The notes under the pieces were generated by a model. It ran no database searches and had not been told where the DNA came from. It was given only the letters and a program-made list of their open reading frames with translations. From contig NZ_SPQL01000003.1 of NCBI RefSeq assembly GCF_004570385.1, positions 124,001-188,000 of the forward strand: a DNA stretch of 64,000 bases, given 5' to 3'. Origin of the DNA: Blastococcus sp. CT_GayMR19 (GTDB lineage Bacteria; Actinomycetota; Actinomycetes; Mycobacteriales; Geodermatophilaceae). The position numbers were made by a program, and so were the translations under genes. Position 1 is the stretch's first letter; each line of letters begins with the position of its first letter. Below, piece after piece: positions 1 to 7,373 of the stretch.

Positions 1-1
1 G

Positions 2-1450
2 CGGCCCGCCGCCGTCACCGTGCACCAGGGCTGCGGCCTGACCAATGCGCTGACCGGGATCACCGAGGCGGCCAAGAGCCGGACCCCGGTGGTGGTCGTG
101 GCCGCCGAGGTGACCCAGCCGCGGTCGAACTTCTACGTCGACCAGACGGCCCTGGCCCGGGCGGTGGGTGCGGTGCCGATGCGTGTCGACGCGGCCGACG
201 GGGCGGCCGACCGGGCGGCCGCCGCCGTCGCCACCGCGGTGGGGGAGCGTCGCGTCGTCCTGCTGAACCTGCCCCTGGACGTGCAGGGGCAGGAGGCCGC
301 GGGGAACGAGGGGCAGGCGCCACCGGCGCCCGCGTCGGCCCCGGCCGACGACGCCGGGCTCGAGCGGCTGGCGGAGGCCCTGCGAACGGCGCAGCGGCCG
401 GTGTTCGTGGCCGGGCGCGGCTCCCGCGGGGCGGGGTGCCGGGCCGCGCTCGAGGACCTCGCCGGCCGCTCCGGCGCGCTGCTGGCCACCTCGGCGGTGG
501 CCAAGGGCCTCTTCGCCGGCAGCCCGTGGTCGCTGGACGTCTCCGGAGGATTCGCCTCGCCGCTGGCCGCCGAGCTCATCTCCGGGGCGGACCTGGTCGT
601 CGGGTGGGGCTGCCAGCTCAACATGTGGACGATGCGGCACGGGCGGCTGATCGCCGACGACGCCGTCGTCGTCCAGGTCGACGTCGAGGCCGAGGCCCTC
701 GGCGCCCAGCGGACGCTCGCGTTCGGAGTCGTCGGCGACGTCCGGGCCACCGCCGAGGCGGTGGCGGACCGCCTCGGCGCCGTCGAGGCGGCCGGCTACC
801 GGACGCCGGAGGTGGCGACGGCGATCCGGGAGCGCGTGCGGTGGCGCGACGTGCCGTTCGAGCCGCTCGGCGGGTCCGGCCGGATCGACCCGAGAGCCCT
901 GACCATCGGCCTGGACGACCTGCTGCCCGCCGAGCGGGTGGTCGCGGTCGACTCGGGCAACTTCATGGGCTACCCGAGCATGTTCCTCGACGTCCCCGAC
1001 GAGTTCGGGTTCTGCTTCACGCAGGCGTTCCAGTCGATCGGGCTCGGGCTGTCGACGGCCATCGGGGCCGCGCTGGCCCGTCCCGACCGGCTCCCGGTCG
1101 CCGCGCTCGGCGACGGCGGGGCACTCATGGGCGCCTCCGAGCTCGAGACGGTCGTGCGGCTGGGCCTGCCGATGGTCGTGGTCGTCTACGACGACGCGGC
1201 GTACGGCGCCGAGGTGCACCACTTCGGGCCGCAGGGGCTGCCGCTGGAGACGGTCCGCTTCCCCGAGACCGACTTCGCGTCGATCGCCCGCGGCTACGGC
1301 TTCGAGGCCGTCACCGTGCGGGGCGCCGACGACCTCTCGCCCGTCGCGGACTGGCTGGCCGGACCGCGGGACGCGCCGCTCCTGGTGGACGCGAAGGTCG
1401 TCGCCGACGAGCCCTCGTGGTGGCTGGAGGAGGCGTTCCGCGGGCACTGA
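2..1450 (+). CDS. Thiamine pyrophosphate enzyme, acetolactate-synthase-like (5' truncated)
   Basis: The reading frame is open from base 2, so the N-terminus lies outside the window; the in-frame GTG at 20 is internal to the conserved N-terminal TPP domain (HQGCGLTNALTGI region). What remains is the rest of the Pyr domain, a central NAD/FAD-like domain and a C-terminal TPP-binding domain with the GDGG metal/diphosphate motif followed about 25 residues later by YDDAAYG, where acetolactate synthases usually have Asn residues. It belongs to the family of acetolactate synthase, benzoylformate decarboxylase and related carboligases and decarboxylases; the substrate cannot be read from sequence. It converges on the CoA ligase gene with a 6-bp gap, next to an aromatic-acid CoA cluster, so a role in that catabolism is plausible but inferred. 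Confidence 0.85.
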   Translation, partial: RPAAVTVHQGCGLTNALTGITEAAKSRTPVVVVAAEVTQPRSNFYVDQTALARAVGAVPMRVDAADGAADRAAAAVATAVGERRVVLLNLPLDVQGQEAAGNEGQAPPAPASAPADDAGLERLAEALRTAQRPVFVAGRGSRGAGCRAALEDLAGRSGALLATSAVAKGLFAGSPWSLDVSGGFASPLAAELISGADLVVGWGCQLNMWTMRHGRLIADDAVVVQVDVEAEALGAQRTLAFGVVGDVRATAEAVADRLGAVEAAGYRTPEVATAIRERVRWRDVPFEPLGGSGRIDPRALTIGLDDLLPAERVVAVDSGNFMGYPSMFLDVPDEFGFCFTQAFQSIGLGLSTAIGAALARPDRLPVAALGDGGALMGASELETVVRLGLPMVVVVYDDAAYGAEVHHFGPQGLPLETVRFPETDFASIARGYGFEAVTVRGADDLSPVADWLAGPRDAPLLVDAKVVADEPSWWLEEAFRGH

Positions 1451-1456
1451 CCGGCG

Positions 1457-3073
1457 TCAGCGCAGCTTGTACCGCTGCAGCTTGCCGGTGCTCGTGCGGG
1501 GCAGCTCCTTGCAGAACTCGACCGCGCGCGGACGCTTGTACGGGGCGATCGCCTGCCGGACGAAGTCCTGCAGCTCCTCGGCGGGCACCTCGCGGGTGCG
1601 CTCGGGGTTGAGGACGACGAACGCCTTCACGATCATGCCGCGCTCGGCGTCGGGCGCCCCCACCACCGCGCAGTCGACGACCTCCGGGTGGCCCAGCAGC
1701 GCCTGCTCCACCTCCGGCCCGGCGATGTTGTAACCGGCGGAGACGATCATGTCGTCGGTGCGCGCCTGGTAGTGGAAGTAGCCGTCGGTGTCGCGGACGT
1801 ACGTGTCGCCGGTGACGTTCCAGCCGTTCCGGACGTAGACCTCCTGCCGGTCGCCGCCGAGGTACCGGCAGCCGGTGGGCCCGCGGACGGCGAGGCGGCC
1901 CGCGGTCCCGTCCGCCACCGGCTGCCCGGCGTCGTCCAGGACGACGGCGGTATAGCCCGGTACCTCGCGGCCGGTGGCGCCGGGGCGGATGTCGTCGTCC
2001 GCCGCCGAGATGAAGATGTGGAGCATCTCAGTGGCGCCGATGCCGTCGATGATCCGCAGGCCGGTCGCGTCGTGGACAGCCCGCCACACCGGCTCCGGCA
2101 GCGCCTCGCCCGCGGAGACGGCGCGGCGGACGCCGGCGAGCTTGCCGGCGGCGCCCGCGGCGAGGATCGCCTTGTAGGCGGTGGGCGCGGTGAAGACGAC
2201 CGTGACCCCGTGCTGCGCGATCGCGTCCGCGAGCAGGTCCGGCGTCGCCTTCTCCAGCAGCAGCACGTTGGCGCCCACCCGCAGCGGGAACACCACCAGG
2301 CCGCCGAGGCCGAAGGTGAACCCGATCGGCGGGGACCCGGTGAAGACGTCGTCGGGCTCGGGGCGCAGGACGTGCGCGGAGAACGTGTCGGCGATCGCGA
2401 GCACGTCGCGGTGGAAGTGCATGGTCGCCTTGGGGCGGCCGGTGGTCCCGGAGGTGAACGCGAGCAGTGCGACGTCGTCGGCGGCGGTGTCGACGTCGTC
2501 GAACACCGGCCCTCTGCTCGCGGCCCGGGTGATGAGGTCGTCGGGTGCGGTCGAGCCGAAGACCGTCGTTCGCAGCCCCGGGATCGCCGCCCTGTCGAGG
2601 TCCTCGGTCAGCCGGGAGTCGCAGAGCGCCACGGTGGGGCGGCACATCTCGGCCATGGTGGCGAGCTCGCCGGCGCGCAGCAGGGGCATCGTGGTCACCG
2701 CAACGCCGCCGGCCTTCAGGACGGCGAACCAGCAGGCGACCAGCCACGGCTCGTTGAAGCCGCGCAGCAGCACGCGGTTGCCCGGGACGAGGCCGAGGTC
2801 CTCGACGAGGACGGCGGCGATCCGGTTCGCGTGCGCGCGGAGCTCGCCGTAACTCCACACCGTGCCGCCGGGGGAGCGCAGGCAGGGGCGGTCGGGCCCC
2901 AGCCGCTCGATCGTCGCGTCCAGCAACTCGGTGGCGCAGTTGATCCGCTCGCCGTAGTCGAGGGGGCCCATGTCGAGCACCGGCCACTGCTCGAGCGGGG
3001 GCAGGTTGTCTCGGCAGAAGGTGTCCTGGTGGGCGGACGGGCCGAGGGTCGGGATGGAGAAGGACTGCGTCAT
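1457..3073 (-). CDS. Benzoate/2-aminobenzoate-type aryl-CoA ligase (AMP-forming)
   Basis: A 538-aa ANL-superfamily adenylating enzyme that activates a carboxylic acid with ATP and CoA. The P-loop-like motif TSGTTGRPK is at residues 207-215 and the C-terminal catalytic Lys is in STGKLQRYK near residue 531. The overall pattern, with an N-terminal NLPP..WP segment, resembles benzoate-CoA and 2-aminobenzoate-CoA ligases. The open frame extends 17 codons further upstream, but the ATG at 3073 is preceded by GGAGAGG at a 7-base spacing and gives the usual family length, so it is preferred. It is divergent from a PaaX-type repressor with a candidate operator between them (3128-3143). Exact substrate is unknown; the RidA, SDR and BadI-like neighbours favour an aminobenzoate or alicyclic acid. 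Confidence 0.85.
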   Translation of the reverse strand: MTQSFSIPTLGPSAHQDTFCRDNLPPLEQWPVLDMGPLDYGERINCATELLDATIERLGPDRPCLRSPGGTVWSYGELRAHANRIAAVLVEDLGLVPGNRVLLRGFNEPWLVACWFAVLKAGGVAVTTMPLLRAGELATMAEMCRPTVALCDSRLTEDLDRAAIPGLRTTVFGSTAPDDLITRAASRGPVFDDVDTAADDVALLAFTSGTTGRPKATMHFHRDVLAIADTFSAHVLRPEPDDVFTGSPPIGFTFGLGGLVVFPLRVGANVLLLEKATPDLLADAIAQHGVTVVFTAPTAYKAILAAGAAGKLAGVRRAVSAGEALPEPVWRAVHDATGLRIIDGIGATEMLHIFISAADDDIRPGATGREVPGYTAVVLDDAGQPVADGTAGRLAVRGPTGCRYLGGDRQEVYVRNGWNVTGDTYVRDTDGYFHYQARTDDMIVSAGYNIAGPEVEQALLGHPEVVDCAVVGAPDAERGMIVKAFVVLNPERTREVPAEELQDFVRQAIAPYKRPRAVEFCKELPRTSTGKLQRYKLR

Positions 3074-3127
3074 CGAGGTACCTCTCCAGGGGTCGCCGGA
3101 GGAGCCGGCGTCAGTATGGTGCATTCC

Positions 3128-3143
3128 TAACGGGAGTCAACGG
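3128..3143 (-). promoter_or_regulatory. Candidate PaaX-family operator, ligase/repressor intergenic
   Basis: The motif TAACGGGAGTCAACGG lies between the divergent CoA ligase and paaX-like genes. It matches 14 of 17 positions, counting one flanking base, with the minus-strand motif at 5287-5303 in the other divergent promoter of this cluster. Both sites lie just upstream of likely target genes. Assignment to the PaaX protein is an inference from position and recurrence. Confidence 0.4.
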
Positions 3144-3186
3144 GGCGCGATGTGAGGGCCCGGCGGGCGCCGGTCGTCGTTATCGT

Positions 3187-4041
3187 GTGCCCGTGACCGC
3201 CGTCGAGGAGGCAACCGGTTCGGTGCTGGGCGCCCCCGGTGCGCTGCAGCCCCGGCAGCTGATCGTGAGCCTGTACGGCCTCTACGCCCGTGAGCACGGC
3301 AGCTGGCTGTCGGTCGCCGCCGTCGTCCGGCTGATGGTCGCGCTCGGAGTCGAGGAGCCGGCGGTCCGCTCGTCGATCTCCCGGCTCAAGCGCCGCGGTC
3401 TGCTCGACGCCCGGCGGGTGGACGGCGTCGCGGGCTACGCGCTCACCGAAGTGGCCCAGGAGATCCTGGCGGACGGCGACGCGCGGATCTTCGGCCGTCG
3501 GCGGGCCGAGACGTCCGACGGGTGGCTCCTCGTCGTCTTCTCGGTTCCCGAGTCCGAGCGGGACAAGCGGCACCAGCTGCGTTCCCAGCTGACCCGGCTC
3601 GGCTTCGGCACCGTGGCCCCCGGCGTGTGGGTGGCGCCCGGCCACCTGGCCGACGAGGCCGCCGAGGTGCTGGACCGCCGGGGGCTGGCCGGTTACGTCG
3701 AGCTGTTCCGCGGCGCTCACCTCGGTGCGGTGCGCGACCAGGTCGCCCGCTGGTGGGACCTCGACCAGCTGCACGCCCGGTACGCGGAGTTCCTCGACCG
3801 CCAGGAGCCGGTGCGCGCCCGTGTCGACGCGGGGAACGGCCTCGGGCCGGCGGAGGCGTTCGCCGACTACGTCCGGCTGCTGACCGACTGGCGGCGGCTG
3901 CCCTACGCCGACCCGGGTCTGCCCCTGGACCTGCTGCCCGCCGACTGGAACGGCGCCCGCGCCGCGGACCTCTTCGTCGAGTTGCGCGCGCGGCTCGACG
4001 GTCCGGCCCACGAGCACGCCCGCCGCCTGATCGACGACTGA
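3187..4041 (+). CDS. PaaX-family transcriptional repressor
   Basis: A 284-aa protein of the PaaX family, which represses phenylacetate and related aromatic-acid operons and is released by the aryl-CoA intermediate. The N-terminal winged helix (about residues 18-100) contains PRQLIVSLYGLYAREHG and AVRSSISRLKRRGLL, the family signature for recognition and wing; the C-terminal domain (about 110-280) is the PaaX effector/dimer domain. Length is close to the usual ~300 aa. The GTG at 3187 is used; an in-frame GTG at 3193 is an alternative. It is divergent from the aryl-CoA ligase and probably controls that gene and the 4.1-6.6 kb genes through the shared motif at 3128 and 5287. Confidence 0.88.
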   Translation: MPVTAVEEATGSVLGAPGALQPRQLIVSLYGLYAREHGSWLSVAAVVRLMVALGVEEPAVRSSISRLKRRGLLDARRVDGVAGYALTEVAQEILADGDARIFGRRRAETSDGWLLVVFSVPESERDKRHQLRSQLTRLGFGTVAPGVWVAPGHLADEAAEVLDRRGLAGYVELFRGAHLGAVRDQVARWWDLDQLHARYAEFLDRQEPVRARVDAGNGLGPAEAFADYVRLLTDWRRLPYADPGLPLDLLPADWNGARAADLFVELRARLDGPAHEHARRLIDD

Positions 4042-4044
4042 CCC

Positions 4045-4098
4045 AGCTTTCGGTACCGAAAGCTCGTGCGCACGCCGCGGCTTTCGGTACCGAAAGCT
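4045..4098. repeat. Two tandem copies of an 18-20 bp palindrome between convergent genes
   Basis: AGCTTTCGGTACCGAAAGCT is a perfect 20-bp palindrome at 4045-4064. A second copy, perfect over 18 bp, lies at 4080-4097 after a 15-base GC-rich spacer. The pair begins four bases after the stop of the PaaX gene and ends 16 bases before the stop of the convergent ridA-like gene. Possible roles are a bidirectional terminator or a dispersed repeat; no T-tract is present. No other copy was noticed in this window. Confidence 0.75.
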
Positions 4099-4113
4099 GG
4101 TGTGGACGACGGG

Positions 4114-4515
4114 TCAGGCGGGGAGGGCGGCGATGCCCTGCACCTCCACCAGCGCCTCGTCGTCCCAGAGGCGGGCGATGCCGATACCGGCCATCGCCGG
4201 GTAGTCCGAGCCGACCAGGCGCCGCCAGACGGCGCCGATCTCGCGCGCGTGGGCCCGGTAGTCGGCGAGGTCGACGGCGTACACGGTGAGCGTCGCCAGG
4301 TGCTGCGGTTCCCCGCCGGCCGCGCGCAGGGCGGTCAGCAGGTTGCCGAGCGCCTGCTCGAACTGGGCGACGACGCCGTCGCCGACGATCCGGCCCTCGG
4401 GGTCCAGCGCCGTCTGCCCGGCGAGGAACACGATCCGGTCGGTGTGCGCCAGCACCGCGTGCGTGAAGCCGGCGGGCCGGGCCAGCTCCGGCGGGTCGAT
4501 CCGTTCGAAGGTCAT
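4114..4515 (-). CDS. RidA/YjgF-family enamine/imine deaminase
   Basis: A 133-aa RidA (YjgF/YER057c/UK114) protein. The family hydrolyses reactive enamines or imines to ketones and ammonia. The start MTFERIDPPELARPAGF, the FLAGQTALDPEG segment near residue 30 and the C-terminal VEVQGIAALPA are typical, although the family's usual catalytic Arg region reads GIGIARLW here. The ATG overlaps the stop of the upstream SDR gene (ATGA, 4512-4515), so the two are translationally coupled. Its place in a CoA-thioester operon suggests hydrolytic deamination of an amino-substituted ring intermediate, as proposed for 2-aminobenzoyl-CoA pathways; this is inference. Confidence 0.85.
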   Translation of the reverse strand: MTFERIDPPELARPAGFTHAVLAHTDRIVFLAGQTALDPEGRIVGDGVVAQFEQALGNLLTALRAAGGEPQHLATLTVYAVDLADYRAHAREIGAVWRRLVGSDYPAMAGIGIARLWDDEALVEVQGIAALPA

Positions 4516-5267
4516 GACTGGACCGCTCCTCCGTCGACGTTGATCCCCTGGCCGGTGATCGCCGCACAGGCGAGGCAGAGCAGGACGGCGTCGGCGACCT
4601 CGTCGGGGGCGATCAGCCGGCCGATGGGCTGGCGGCGCTCGAGGGCGGCACGCGCGTCGGCCTCGGACCGGCCGGTGGTGGCGCTGATCGTGGCCACCGT
4701 GTGCGCCGTCATCGGAGTGTCGACGTAGGCCGGGCACACGGCGTTGACGGTGACGCCCGTTCCGGCCACCTCCGCGGCGGCCGAACGGACGAGACCCAGG
4801 AGCCCGTGCTTGCTCGCGGTGTACGCGCTCACGTAGGGGTCGCCCCGCTTGGCCGCGATCGACGCGACGGCGACCACCCGCCCCCACTCCTGCCCCACCA
4901 TGGCCGGCAGCGTTCGCCGCAGCAGCCGGAACGGAGCCGTCAGGTTGATCTCGAGGGTGCGGGACCAGTCCTCGTCGGTGGTCCGGCCCAGCGGTGCCGA
5001 CGTCGCGACGCCGGCGTTCAGCACCAGCACCTCGACCGGACCCCACTCGTCCTCCACGCGGGAGACCACCGCGTCCGCCGCCGCCGGGTCGGCGAGGTCG
5101 GCCGGGACGACCAGCGACCGGCCGGGCAGCTCCGCGGCCAGGGCGGTGAGCTCGTCGCCGCTGCGGGCGGTGAGCGCGACGGCGTGCCCGGCGGCGGACA
5201 GGCGGCGTGCGACGGCGGCGCCGATGCCCCGCCCCGCGCCCGTGACGAGGCAACGACGGGCGACCAC
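4512..5267 (-). CDS. SDR-family oxidoreductase (3-hydroxyacyl-CoA dehydrogenase-like)
   Basis: A 251-aa short-chain dehydrogenase/reductase. The Rossmann motif TGAGRGIG is at residues 9-16, NAG near 84-86, the catalytic Ser near 136, and the YxxxK pair at Tyr149/Lys153 (YTASK). The C-terminal ITGQGINVDGG is the family end. The GTG at 5267 (VVARRCLVTG) is chosen because the glycine motif then falls at the usual distance from the N-terminus; there is no strong ribosome site. It is divergent from the crotonase gene across an 84-bp promoter region and overlaps ridA downstream. Likely role: oxidation or reduction of a hydroxy/keto alicyclic CoA intermediate. Confidence 0.88.
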   Translation of the reverse strand: MVARRCLVTGAGRGIGAAVARRLSAAGHAVALTARSGDELTALAAELPGRSLVVPADLADPAAADAVVSRVEDEWGPVEVLVLNAGVATSAPLGRTTDEDWSRTLEINLTAPFRLLRRTLPAMVGQEWGRVVAVASIAAKRGDPYVSAYTASKHGLLGLVRSAAAEVAGTGVTVNAVCPAYVDTPMTAHTVATISATTGRSEADARAALERRQPIGRLIAPDEVADAVLLCLACAAITGQGINVDGGAVQS

Positions 5268-5286
5268 GCGCGGAGCCTGCCACTCG

Positions 5287-5304
5287 CCGTTGACGCCCGT
5301 CAAC
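5287..5304. promoter_or_regulatory. Candidate operator, palindrome in the SDR/crotonase divergent promoter
   Basis: GTTGACGCCCGTCAAC (5289-5304) is a palindrome with 7-bp arms and a two-base centre. Read on the minus strand it continues as a 17-base motif that matches the site at 3128-3143 in 14 positions. It lies between the divergent SDR and crotonase starts, so it could control both directions. PaaX as the binding protein is inferred. Confidence 0.45.
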
Positions 5305-5351
5305 GGGCCGACATACTCGTGGCCACCGACGCGAGAAGGAGGGGCGCACGG

Positions 5352-6149
5352 ATGAAGCCCGAGGAGTTCACCGACATCCGGTACGAGGTCGAGGAGGACA
5401 ACCACGCGGTCATCACGATCGACCGGCAGGACCGGATGAACTCGTTCCGTGGCCGCACCGTCGACGAGCTGATCTCGGCGTTCAAGCACGCCTGGGCCGA
5501 CCGCCGCGTCGCGGCCGTCATCCTCACCGCCGCGGGGGAGCGGGCGTTCTGCACCGGCGGCGACGTCAAGGAACGGGCCGAGACCGGCGGCTACGGCGAG
5601 ACGGAGTGGGGGACCTTCGAGATCGAGCGGCTGCACCGGATCATCCGTGACATCCCGAAGCCGGTCATCGCCGCCGTCAACGGGATCGCCATCGGCGGAG
5701 GGCACGTCCTGCATGTGCTGTGCGACCTCACGGTGGCCGCCGAGAACGCGACCTTCGCCCAGGCCGGGCCCCGGGTCGGGTCCTTCGACGCGGGTTTCGG
5801 CTCGGCCTACCTGGCGCGCGTCGTGGGGGAGAAGCGGGCCCGCCAGATCTGGTTCCTGCTCGACCGGTACGACGCGGTCACCGCCGAGCGGTGGGGCCTG
5901 GTCAACGAGGTCGTGCCGAAGGAGCAGCTCCTCGACACCGCCCGGGAATGGGCCCGGAAGATCGGCTCCTACTCGCCGACGGCGATCAAGTTCCTCAAGC
6001 ACTCGTTCAACGCCGACACCGACCACATCAGCGGGATCTCGCACCTGGCCTTCGACGGCCTCGACCACTACGCGAAGAGCGAGGAGGGCATGGAGGGCGC
6101 CCGGGCCTTCGCCGAGAAGCGGCCGCCGGACTTCTCGCCCTACCGCTGA
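5352..6149 (+). CDS. Crotonase-family ring hydrolase/hydratase, BadI-like
   Basis: A 265-aa crotonase-superfamily protein. The oxyanion-hole segments are AFCTGGDVKER (about residues 65-75) and the GIAIGGGHVLHVLCDLT region; the following QAGPRVGSFDAGFGSAYLAR and RRPPDFSPYR-like end resemble 2-ketocyclohexanecarboxyl-CoA hydrolase (BadI) and dihydroxynaphthoyl-CoA synthase (MenB) more than simple enoyl-CoA hydratases. With no other menaquinone genes nearby, a ring-opening hydrolase role is favoured. The ATG at 5352 follows AAGGAGGGG with a 7-base gap. It is divergent from the SDR gene and overlaps the convergent MaoC gene by 10 bp. Confidence 0.8.
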   Translation: MKPEEFTDIRYEVEEDNHAVITIDRQDRMNSFRGRTVDELISAFKHAWADRRVAAVILTAAGERAFCTGGDVKERAETGGYGETEWGTFEIERLHRIIRDIPKPVIAAVNGIAIGGGHVLHVLCDLTVAAENATFAQAGPRVGSFDAGFGSAYLARVVGEKRARQIWFLLDRYDAVTAERWGLVNEVVPKEQLLDTAREWARKIGSYSPTAIKFLKHSFNADTDHISGISHLAFDGLDHYAKSEEGMEGARAFAEKRPPDFSPYR

Positions 6150-6595
6150 GCCGGACGCGCCCGGACGAGGTTCATCGCGAGCAGGCTCAGGACGACGGCG
6201 CCGCCGGTGCCGACCAGCTCGACGTGGGTCCGCACGAGACCCCGGTCGGGCTTGCTGCGGGACAGGCGGGCCTCCTGCACGGTGGTGCGCAGCGCCAGCT
6301 CGTCCCCGGGGCGGACCGGCCGCAGCCACCGCAGCTCGTCGATGCCGGGGGAGCCGAGGCTGGAGACCGGCGACAGGTACTCCTGGGCGAGCAGGCGCAT
6401 CATCAGCGCGCAGGTGTGCCAGCCGCTGGCGATGAGGCCGCCGTACGGCCCGTCGGCCGCGGCCTCGCGGTCCACGTGGAACGGCTGGGGGTCGAACCGG
6501 CGGCCGAAGTCGACCACCTCGGCCTCCTCCACCCGGACCGACCCGTGCTCGGTCGTCGTCCCGACGACGTAGTCCTCGAACCACTTCTCGCTCAC
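6140..6595 (-). CDS. MaoC-like hotdog hydratase/dehydratase
   Basis: A 151-aa MaoC-family (R)-hydratase/dehydratase fold protein. The conserved segment VVDFGRRFDPQPFHVDREAA (about residues 27-46) holds the Asp and His of the hydratase motif, and PYGGLIASGWHTCALMMRL follows. The family hydrates or dehydrates enoyl-CoA thioesters. The GTG at 6595 gives the normal start (VSEKWFEDY..); longer open frame upstream has no family similarity. Its 3' end overlaps the convergent crotonase gene by 10 bp. Confidence 0.85.
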   Translation of the reverse strand: MSEKWFEDYVVGTTTEHGSVRVEEAEVVDFGRRFDPQPFHVDREAAADGPYGGLIASGWHTCALMMRLLAQEYLSPVSSLGSPGIDELRWLRPVRPGDELALRTTVQEARLSRSKPDRGLVRTHVELVGTGGAVVLSLLAMNLVRARPAQR

Positions 6596-6653
6596 CCGCC
6601 CAAACCTACGGGCCGGCGGGGTGGCTGCCGACCGGACTCCTAGGCTGCCGCGC

Positions 6654-7196
6654 ATGCCGCTGTTCTCGTTCGAAGGCCGGTCCCCGCAGGTGGACGCCGA
6701 TGCCTGGGTCGCCCCGACGGCGACGCTGATCGGCGACGTCGTCGTCGAGGCCGGGGCGTCGGTCTGGTACGGCGCGGTGCTGCGGGCCGACTTCGGCCGG
6801 ATCATCGTCCGCGCCGGCGCCAACGTGCAGGACAACTCGGTGCTGCACGGGGGCGCCGATCCCGAGACCGAGATCGGACCGGGCGCCACGGTCGGGCACA
6901 TGTGCGTCGTCCACGGCGCCGTGATCGGGGCCGAGGCGCTGATCGGCAACGGTGCCACCGTGCAGGACGGCGCCCGCGTCGGCCGCCGTGCCCTGATCGG
7001 GGCGCACAGCCTCGTGCCGCCGGGCGCCGTCATCCCCGACGAGGTCCTGGCGCTCGGATCGCCGGCCCGTGTCCGGGGTCCGCTGTCCGCGGGCGCGATC
7101 GGCTGGGTCGACGGCAACCCGTCGGCCTATCAACAGCTGGCCCGGCGTCACGCGGCCGGGATCCAGGAGGTCGGCGCGCCAGTCCGGGAGGGCTGA
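6654..7196 (+). CDS. Gamma-carbonic-anhydrase-like left-handed beta-helix protein
   Basis: A 180-aa hexapeptide-repeat protein of the gamma-carbonic anhydrase/YrdA/PaaY family. The repeats run from about residue 15 to 140 (APTATLIGDVVVEAGASVWYG onward). The zinc-ligand positions are visible in NSVLHGG, VGHMCVVHGAVIG, with His residues in the expected turns. PaaY members are thioesterases in phenylacetate catabolism, which fits the PaaX/MaoC/CoA-ligase setting, but carbonic anhydrase activity cannot be excluded. The ATG at 6654 is preferred over the GTG/ATG 33 bases upstream because it matches the usual MPLF/Y start. Confidence 0.85.
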   Translation: MPLFSFEGRSPQVDADAWVAPTATLIGDVVVEAGASVWYGAVLRADFGRIIVRAGANVQDNSVLHGGADPETEIGPGATVGHMCVVHGAVIGAEALIGNGATVQDGARVGRRALIGAHSLVPPGAVIPDEVLALGSPARVRGPLSAGAIGWVDGNPSAYQQLARRHAAGIQEVGAPVREG

Positions 7197-7325
7197 GAGC
7201 CCCGTCCCGACGCCGTGCCCGATCGACTACACCACTTCTTGACGGCGGAGGTCCGGACGTAGAACATCGCGGACCACGGGTGTCCGTGCGGCCCGGACCG
7301 GCGTGGAGCAGAAGGGTGGGCTCCG

Positions 7326-7373
7326 ATGAGCAGGACCTCGGACACCGGCGCGCTCCTCGGGGTTGCCGGCTGA
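7326..7373 (+). CDS. Possible 15-aa leader peptide upstream of the second CoA ligase
   Basis: ATG at 7326 opens a 15-codon frame (MSRTSDTGALLGVAG) whose TGA overlaps the ATG of the downstream ligase (TGATG at 7371-7375). The downstream gene has no good ribosome site of its own, while a G-rich stretch lies at a fair distance before this ATG, so coupling through a leader is possible. It could equally be a chance frame. Confidence 0.25.
   Translation: MSRTSDTGALLGVAG

Noticed and set aside
7239-7267. TTGACG with a downstream TAGAAC as a sigma-70-type promoter for the second CoA ligase
   Set aside because: The spacing is 15 bases to the best -10-like hexamer, or 17 to a poor one; not strong enough to list as a feature.
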